NCBI RefSeq assembly: GCF_037975245.1 | Contig: NC_092573.1 | Span: forward strand, 11,371,001 to 11,435,000 | Origin: Apostichopus japonicus | Taxonomy: Eukaryota; Echinodermata; Holothuroidea; Aspidochirotida; Stichopodidae | DNA: 64,000 nt | Direction of reading: 5' to 3' | Shown: in pieces, positions 57,758 to 64,000 of the stretch | Layout of the letters: every line of letters begins with the position of its first letter | Numbering within the stretch: position 1 is the first letter of the stretch | Made by a program: the position numbers and the translations under genes | Notes under the pieces: generated by a model | Database searches by the model: none | What the model saw: the letters and a program-made list of their open reading frames with translations, nothing else | Told to the model about the DNA's origin: nothing

Positions 57758-58717
57758 ACTTCCCGAGGTTTCCAAGCGGCATATACCCAACTTTAAAATA
57801 GGGATGTCATGTCCGAAATATCTCATAATCAGGATCCAAAATACTTTTTTTTTAATTTCGGGTGTTATTTTGGGAAAATTGCCCCTGTCAATCTTGTTTC
57901 AGGCGCAACGTTAGAATGTTCGAGAGCTCTGTTATATTATTCGATGAAGAAAATGGCCTCATGCAGGCTATTATAGGCCTATACACATGCAATACACAAT
58001 TACACATAGTTACATTCCTAGGTACCGATTGCTAGGGCATCCAGGTGAAACGTGTATTAAGCATTACCCTGGTTACATGAGATTCTCAGCTGTTCGAGGG
58101 AACATGTACGTGTGTAGGCCTACTATAGGGCCTATATGAATACTATGAGGGTGCATATATGTACTATATCAATACCGTGGGCGCAATAATACATTTTGTT
58201 GTTATAGGGCCAATGAAGCCTACAGTCAACTATTTTTGCTTTATAAAGACGCTTTATTTGAAAAGATCGCACTGCGTTTATGGTAGGCGAGAAATGAAGC
58301 TAAAAAAGAGCCGTACATTAACGAAGATGCATAAATGTAGGCATGAAAATATTCTTATCCCTGGCATTTGGTGGGGGGGGGGTATGGTGCATTACATCCC
58401 CTCCACCCATTTTCATGGGGGATATATCCCCCCTCCACCCAGGATCGCCGCCCATGGCCATATGTGATCCATTTTTCGACCTTAATAATAAGCAACATTT
58501 CCAGTAAATATGGACACAAAATGCACAATTTAGTATGGCTGGCATGTCATTTAGTGTTTATAGTGATAATACAAACACAATTACCATCTATGTTTCTAAA
58601 ACTATTATGCCGCCGAACTTCGCCAGAACCTTTTTGTGGCAAACAAAAAATAAAGCATACGGGAGGGGGGGGGGGGGTTGAGCGATCACCGACATCTCAC
58701 ATAAAGGTCGTCATCAA

Positions 58718-58765
58718 TTTCTTTTTTTTTTTTTTTTTTTTTTTGCTAAACTTTTTTTTTTTTTG
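58718..58765. repeat. Long poly-T runs
   Basis: Two T homopolymers separated by gctaaac; length calls in such runs may be unreliable. Confidence 0.9.
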
Positions 58766-58821
58766 GTGACGGCCAATAGGGGGGGCGCGCGCCTGTTGCG
58801 CCCCCCCTGGATACGCCCCTG

Positions 58822-60059
58822 ATATATGCCCTCTTACCGAAACAAAATTTTCTCAATGGGGGGGGGGGGGGGATTCATGCTCATGCCCAGAACGGACGTC
58901 AGCAAATCCTGTGCCCCTCCCTAATATCAGCGTTTATAACAGAGGGTAGAGCCATATGGTGTAATGAAAAGTCTCATGTCAATACATGAGTTAATTAAAC
59001 TTTAAGTTCCTGACCCCTAAAATAGGGACAACAAATTTACTATGCTCCCTCACACCCCAGAAGGCTGGCTACGTGTCTCCCCCCCCCCCCCCCAGAAAAA
59101 AACCATGCGGAAGTCTACAGATATGCCATTGTTCAATACATGTATATACCTTCATATATGCATGCTGGAAATAAGTTAGTTATTAATCGTCCCAAAAGTT
59201 TAATTTTAAGAGTTATGTTAGGTCACTCGTGTGATTTATTTATGCATGTACCATATGAATTGTAATGCATTTCATTTGTAAAAACTTTGACTTCTTTAAA
59301 GTGTCTCAGTTAACGATCTTGTGACTAATGAACTTCAGTTATGTTGAATATATATATTAAGTCTGAAAGAATTCATATGAAATTGTAAAATGGAACAGTT
59401 TCGCAGATTTTTTTTTTATTATTTTGCCTTCTGCTTTTTCTTGCCGTAGAAAACGCATATGTAATCTGTTAGAAAGCATTTCTGTTGCTTTTATACAATA
59501 ATTTCTCGTCGAATATAGGCAACAAAAAAGAGCTTATAATCTAGTTTTCGTTCATTTAATTTCTCGAAGATGATGGTAACAATGTGACGGATATAGACTA
59601 GGATAAGATCCAGCAAGGTAAACAGATTCAGGCATGAATAGGATTCGATCGTTTATTCCGTAGGCTATGATTGCCATTTCTATTTGGCCTTAAATTTGAA
59701 ACTGTTAAGCTTCATTAACATCAATTGTGTCGCCTAAATTTGAAAGACCAAGGCCTTATTTCCTATTTACGTGATGAAAGTTTTTCTCAATTTCCCATAT
59801 TTTGTTGTGGTGGGGGATGGTGGATTGTTTGTTTTTTGCTTTTGGCATCAATTGACGAAAGCATCCACTTTATGTGCCCCGCAATATAGTAATGCACAGA
59901 ATTTGTTGTATAATCGTGGAGCTATGTCTAGTTGGTGCGAGTACAACAGTTTCAGTTTACAAGTACAAGTGGAACTCCCCTTATAATAAGTATGAGTAAA
60001 AGGAATGGAGCGGCGCGAGTATTCAGGTATACTAAGTATTGTACCTGAGTATGTATATA
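58822..60059. other. Non-coding stretch, nothing recognised
   Basis: Homopolymer G near 58860 and C near 59080; no exon. Confidence 0.45.
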
Positions 60060-60125
60060 TAAATAAATATACATAAATATAAATATATAAATATACATAA
60101 AAATAAATATAAATAAACATAAATA

Positions 60126-60157
<32 letters not shown>

Positions 60158-60171
60158 GATATATATATATG

Positions 60172-60217
<46 letters not shown>

Positions 60218-60231
60218 GATATATATATATA

Positions 60232-60281
<50 letters not shown>

Positions 60282-60415
60282 CCAGAATTCCCCGAATACG
60301 ATATATATGTATATATATATATATCTATCTATATATATATATACATATATATATATACATATACATATATATATATATTTATATATATATATTTATATAT
60401 ATATATATTATCCAG
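60060..60415. repeat. Complex AT microsatellite with a repeated insert
   Basis: AT and TATAAA-type repeats. The word attatccagaattccccga occurs twice, near 60279 and 60408, so the block includes a ~130-bp duplication. Confidence 0.88.
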
Positions 60416-63400
60416 AATTCCCCGAGTACGAGTACTAGATTAGTTCTTTCAATCTTGATAGATTGGATCATTCTATCTTTGAACATATTTCATAGAGACT
60501 ATCTATCGTGGGCTGGATTGTAAGACTATAAAATCGGGAGAAGAATTATAATAAACTGTTATATCAACAGTGAAGTTGGTATATTTTGTACAGAGATAAT
60601 AAAAATGAAATACAAAATGCCATTTTTTCCTGCAGTGCGATTATAATGTTTTACGTATTTTATTTTTATTTCGTATACATGAAAAGATAAATGTCACTTA
60701 GAGGGCCATGATGATATCAACTAACCTTTCTTTCTCGAAGCTTTGTTATCATAGCCAGTGATTTAACGAGCAAACCTTCCTAATATGTGACGTAAATATT
60801 AGTACAGGAGAAAGGTTTTGGGTTCACTAGCTGTCCAAAGAAATATATCCTAGCGAGACAGGTTTGATAATGAATAATTTAAAAAACGTTACGCTCTCTA
60901 TTCTTCTTAGCTATTTTGCCACCGCCTCTCTAAAAAGATTTTTAGAAACGTGTGCGGCATTTAATTTAATGATCGATCATAGATCACCGATCGATTTCAT
61001 AGGAACTTCTGGTTACGTTAATGAAATGTCCTTCTAAATATTTGGCTATACTTTAAATGTTAATTTACCAAACAAAGTTGATGGCAAATTTCGACCATAT
61101 AGTCACGTAATTATATATGCTAACTGATTGTTGGCGTAGGAAGGCAGGAAAATGGGGGGGGGGGGTCAAGGGGGTGGGGATGGGGGTGGGGGAGGGGAAA
61201 AGGAAAATTCACGTAGAGATCTTCCCTGGAAGAAGTTTAATCTTAATGATGCGTATACATTGACCAAGATGAATCTTTTAAAATGCCTACATTTTTCAAA
61301 AGATAATGAATTCGCAATTTAGATTATTTTATACGAAAGTTGTGACTACTTTATCTCATAGTTTTGACTACTGCCCAAAATCAAATTTTATAAAAAAGAT
61401 ACAATTTTTTTGGGGGGGGGGGTGAAAAGGGGGTCGTAATTTTACTATTACGTAATAATATAAAGATGATTATGACACTTTCGGTTGATTATATCGTCAT
61501 TGTCGAAAGTTTGGTAGTCGAAGTCATTTTCTTATAGCGACACGGATCTTCTGTATTGCGAGCTAAGATTCTAAGACCTGCAGAGAAGTAGTACAAGGGG
61601 AGGGCTGTCGCCTCCCCTTTGAGAATTGTTGGTAAAATAGAGTGCGCTATATTTTGCAACTTTTGCAACAATGTTTGAGAAGTCTCGACTGCTTATGTTT
61701 TACCGAACATACATGTTATATATAAAAGTAAACTAGGGTGTTTATATAGCATTGTGGCTGCCAGTAACCCCCGCCCGCCCGCCCTTTATTTTATCCAGCA
61801 TGGGGACAAAGCCCTTCTCCCGACCCAGAAGTATACGTGGTTGCGCCCCTCTTTAGGTGGTAGAACAAGCCCATGTTAATTGATAAGCCTCTTACGTTTA
61901 ACCTCTAAAACCAATTGATTGAGGTATAACTATACTCATGCACGGATAAAAGTTTTTTTTCCTGGTTTGAGGCATCCCAACATTAATATTGTGTTTTCCT
62001 TTAATAGCCAAATATGTGAACCGGAAATATGTTCCTATATCTGACCATATTGATAGGAAAAAAAGGTATTATACCTGAAAATTTAAATTCGTCACTGATA
62101 AGAATTTATATTGATATGAAATATGATGCCATCATTCGATCAGTTAGAATCAAATTGAGATATATTGACCGTATGATTAGTTTACAAAATAAGTGAATCT
62201 TGAAGAGAAGTAAGACATTATGGTATCAGATATACTAAACGGTTAATAGCTTTCGGCCATTAAAAAATGTCAAAAAGGGACATTTTTATTTCCCTTGTTA
62301 ATCTCTCTCGAAGGCGGTATGATCTGGCTTTAAAGTAAAGACACCATCGTGTAATTTGTTGCGGTATATTAACTCCTACGCAACAACACAATACAAGAGA
62401 AGAAAAAGGAAAGAAAAAAAAACTCGTGTGTAATTGGAAATTTACCGCGGCTTTAAAGTGCCATCAAGATAAAAAGATATAATTATCTACATAGAACTAA
62501 TTATAAAACTATGTACTAGGTTGACTTACATCGACACCACGAATAGTTGCAACCGGATAGTTTGATCAATCATTATATCATGAATAATTCAATAATGAGA
62601 GAAAATGTCTAATTGAAAGAATAGAATTCCTTTAGAGAAAATGTAGAAATTTGCATTATCTGATTATACTCGTAAGACCTCGCATTATGCGTTGGCGCTT
62701 GCATACGGATGAGGGATTTTAAATAATATTAAATAATAATGAAGGGTGTGGCCCTAAGGTCGTTGAATCAGGAGGTGTGATGTTCCACCCCCTAACAACA
62801 ACAAAAAAGGTTAATATTTTAGACGTAAAATGGATCATTCTGGGGCATAGTTTGGCTAATAAGTTAAATGTCTAATGCTAGGTCTACACGCAAGTTTGTG
62901 CTAATAACGACTTAATTTTATTTTATCTTTAGGGATGGGAAGGCGGTTGATTATAGGAGTTATGTACCACTACAACCCCCGGATCCGCGTTTGGAATAAG
63001 TCATTTTTGAATTGTTGGGTAAATAGTCTTATTATTTTGTTTAGATGGTTCGCACTGACTTACACTACCGGTATATGCCATGAAAACGTCGCGTGCAACT
63101 CAAAAACATGTTATTGTCACGTAAATAATCACCATAGTGCACGATATGATAACATGGTCCTCTTTCTCTACGTCAAGTCTCTCTATATATCTACACGATT
63201 GAATTACATTTACAGACATTTGTCTCCTTAAGGATACAATCGTGCCGTTTATAGAACACTGGAATATACCGATGATAGGTTAGGGTTTTTGACAGCCTAA
63301 CTTCAGCTTTATTTTGTTGTGGTTATCAACAAGACGTATTTCTGCGACATCAACAGGATTCACCCGGCCCTGTTTGACCAGCAACGTGTTTAAAGTTATA

Positions 63401-63675
63401 AATCATTCATTTCTCAAATAAACGTGGCATAAATGTTGTTGCTTGTGCTAATGGATCACCGTTTTTTGCAATTTAAAACTTGCTAACTTGAAGATGGCGT
63501 TGCTGAATGACAGCTCATTGGTTAACACAACCTTTGAGCAATGATTTAGGTTATATAACACCGTCGTACGTTTTGCTGTTTAGGTTCACACCGGACTGTG
63601 TTTTATTACTTTTTACGACCCTAGTAATGATAAAGCAGAGTAATTTCGTTGATTTTATTCAAGCGATTAGGGATG
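60416..63675. other. Non-coding stretch
   Basis: No supported exon. Patches near 61130-61195 (ggcgtaggaaggc plus G runs) and 61590-61660 (ggggagggctgtcgcctcccc, then attttgcaac) resemble broken hAT MITEs. Confidence 0.45.
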
Positions 63676-63837
63676 TGTAAAATGTAAGAGGGCCTGAGCT
63701 TTCGATCCTAGCAGGATCTTCTTCATTCAGCCTCTGAATAAGATCCTGTTATAGATTGAAACGTCAGGCCCTCTGACTTTTCCAACATTCTCTTACACAG
63801 TCTCTTTAGTAGAAAAGCAGTTTGCTAACGGTTTTCT
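63676..63837. mobile_element. Foldback element, copy 3
   Basis: Left arm gtgtaaaatgtaagagggcc and right arm ggccctctgactttt..cttacac, then the family tail (agtagaaaagcagtttgctaacgg). A degraded hammerhead-like motif lies in the right arm at 63730-63769 (CTGAATAA core) and another, inverted, in the left arm. Confidence 0.8.
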
Positions 63838-64000
63838 TTTCTTTTTAAGCGATTAGGGCTTTCAGAATTCAGTTGATATCACAGACTACCCACTGAGTTA
63901 TTTGACCTGGCATACGGGCGTATTTTTTGTTAAAATAATAGGGGCAGCTTTAAAACATTTGAACAAGGTAATCGGCCTTGGTAACATTTTTTTCTTGATT

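Larger units (their letters stand above)
57475..58821. mobile_element. hAT-related element, 1.35 kb, composite
   Basis: Termini caggggcgtatccagg and its exact complement at 58806-58821. The left part has the family interior (gatgggtctaaggggaggggg). Inside are the segment shared with 12094-12180 and several G/C homopolymers. Flanks share only ATATA, so an 8-bp duplication is not demonstrated. No transposase seen. Confidence 0.7.

Overview
The window looks like metazoan nuclear DNA: AT-rich, intron-bearing, dense in transposon remnants and microsatellites. The two recognisable host genes, the CR1-type retrotransposon and the invertebrate-type DNA transposons point to a marine invertebrate, perhaps a deuterostome such as an echinoderm. 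The species is an inference and is not proven here.

Layout. Positions 1-3470 (minus strand) hold the 5' end of a gene for a UBA6-like ubiquitin-activating E1 enzyme. It is split into very small exons (41, 95, 29, 75 and at least 44 nt) whose phases mostly join; one expected microexon was not found. The next ~31 kb (3.5-35.1 kb) contains no host exon I can support. It holds a foldback element with a 17-bp satellite inside it, several hAT-type MITEs with 8-bp target duplications, a dispersed ~370-bp repeat family, minisatellites and a possible solo LTR. Positions 35135-43458 (minus strand) hold the last two coding exons of a class A receptor of the GnRH/corazonin/AKH group, separated by a 7.7-kb intron. 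That intron contains a perfect 1.36-kb ATCT microsatellite and a 3.2-kb TTAA-flanked, Kolobok-like DNA transposon. The transposon carries a decayed THAP domain on one strand and a decayed P2X7-ballast-like gene on the other. A 258-bp tandem duplication spans the exon/intron boundary of the receptor and copies its splice donor. At 46.95-51.0 kb lies a full-length CR1-type LINE with both ORFs open. The last 13 kb is repeats and MITEs without recognisable genes.

The most unusual signal is a 39-nt motif at 775-813, 5516-5554, 5922-5960 and 51338-51376, with a weaker copy near 63.73 kb. It has the order stem I, CTGAAGAA, stem II, GAAA, a 4-nt palindrome overlapping the GAAA box, C, stem I'. The stems change between families while pairing is kept, which suggests a hammerhead-ribozyme-like RNA whose helix III could form only between two copies.
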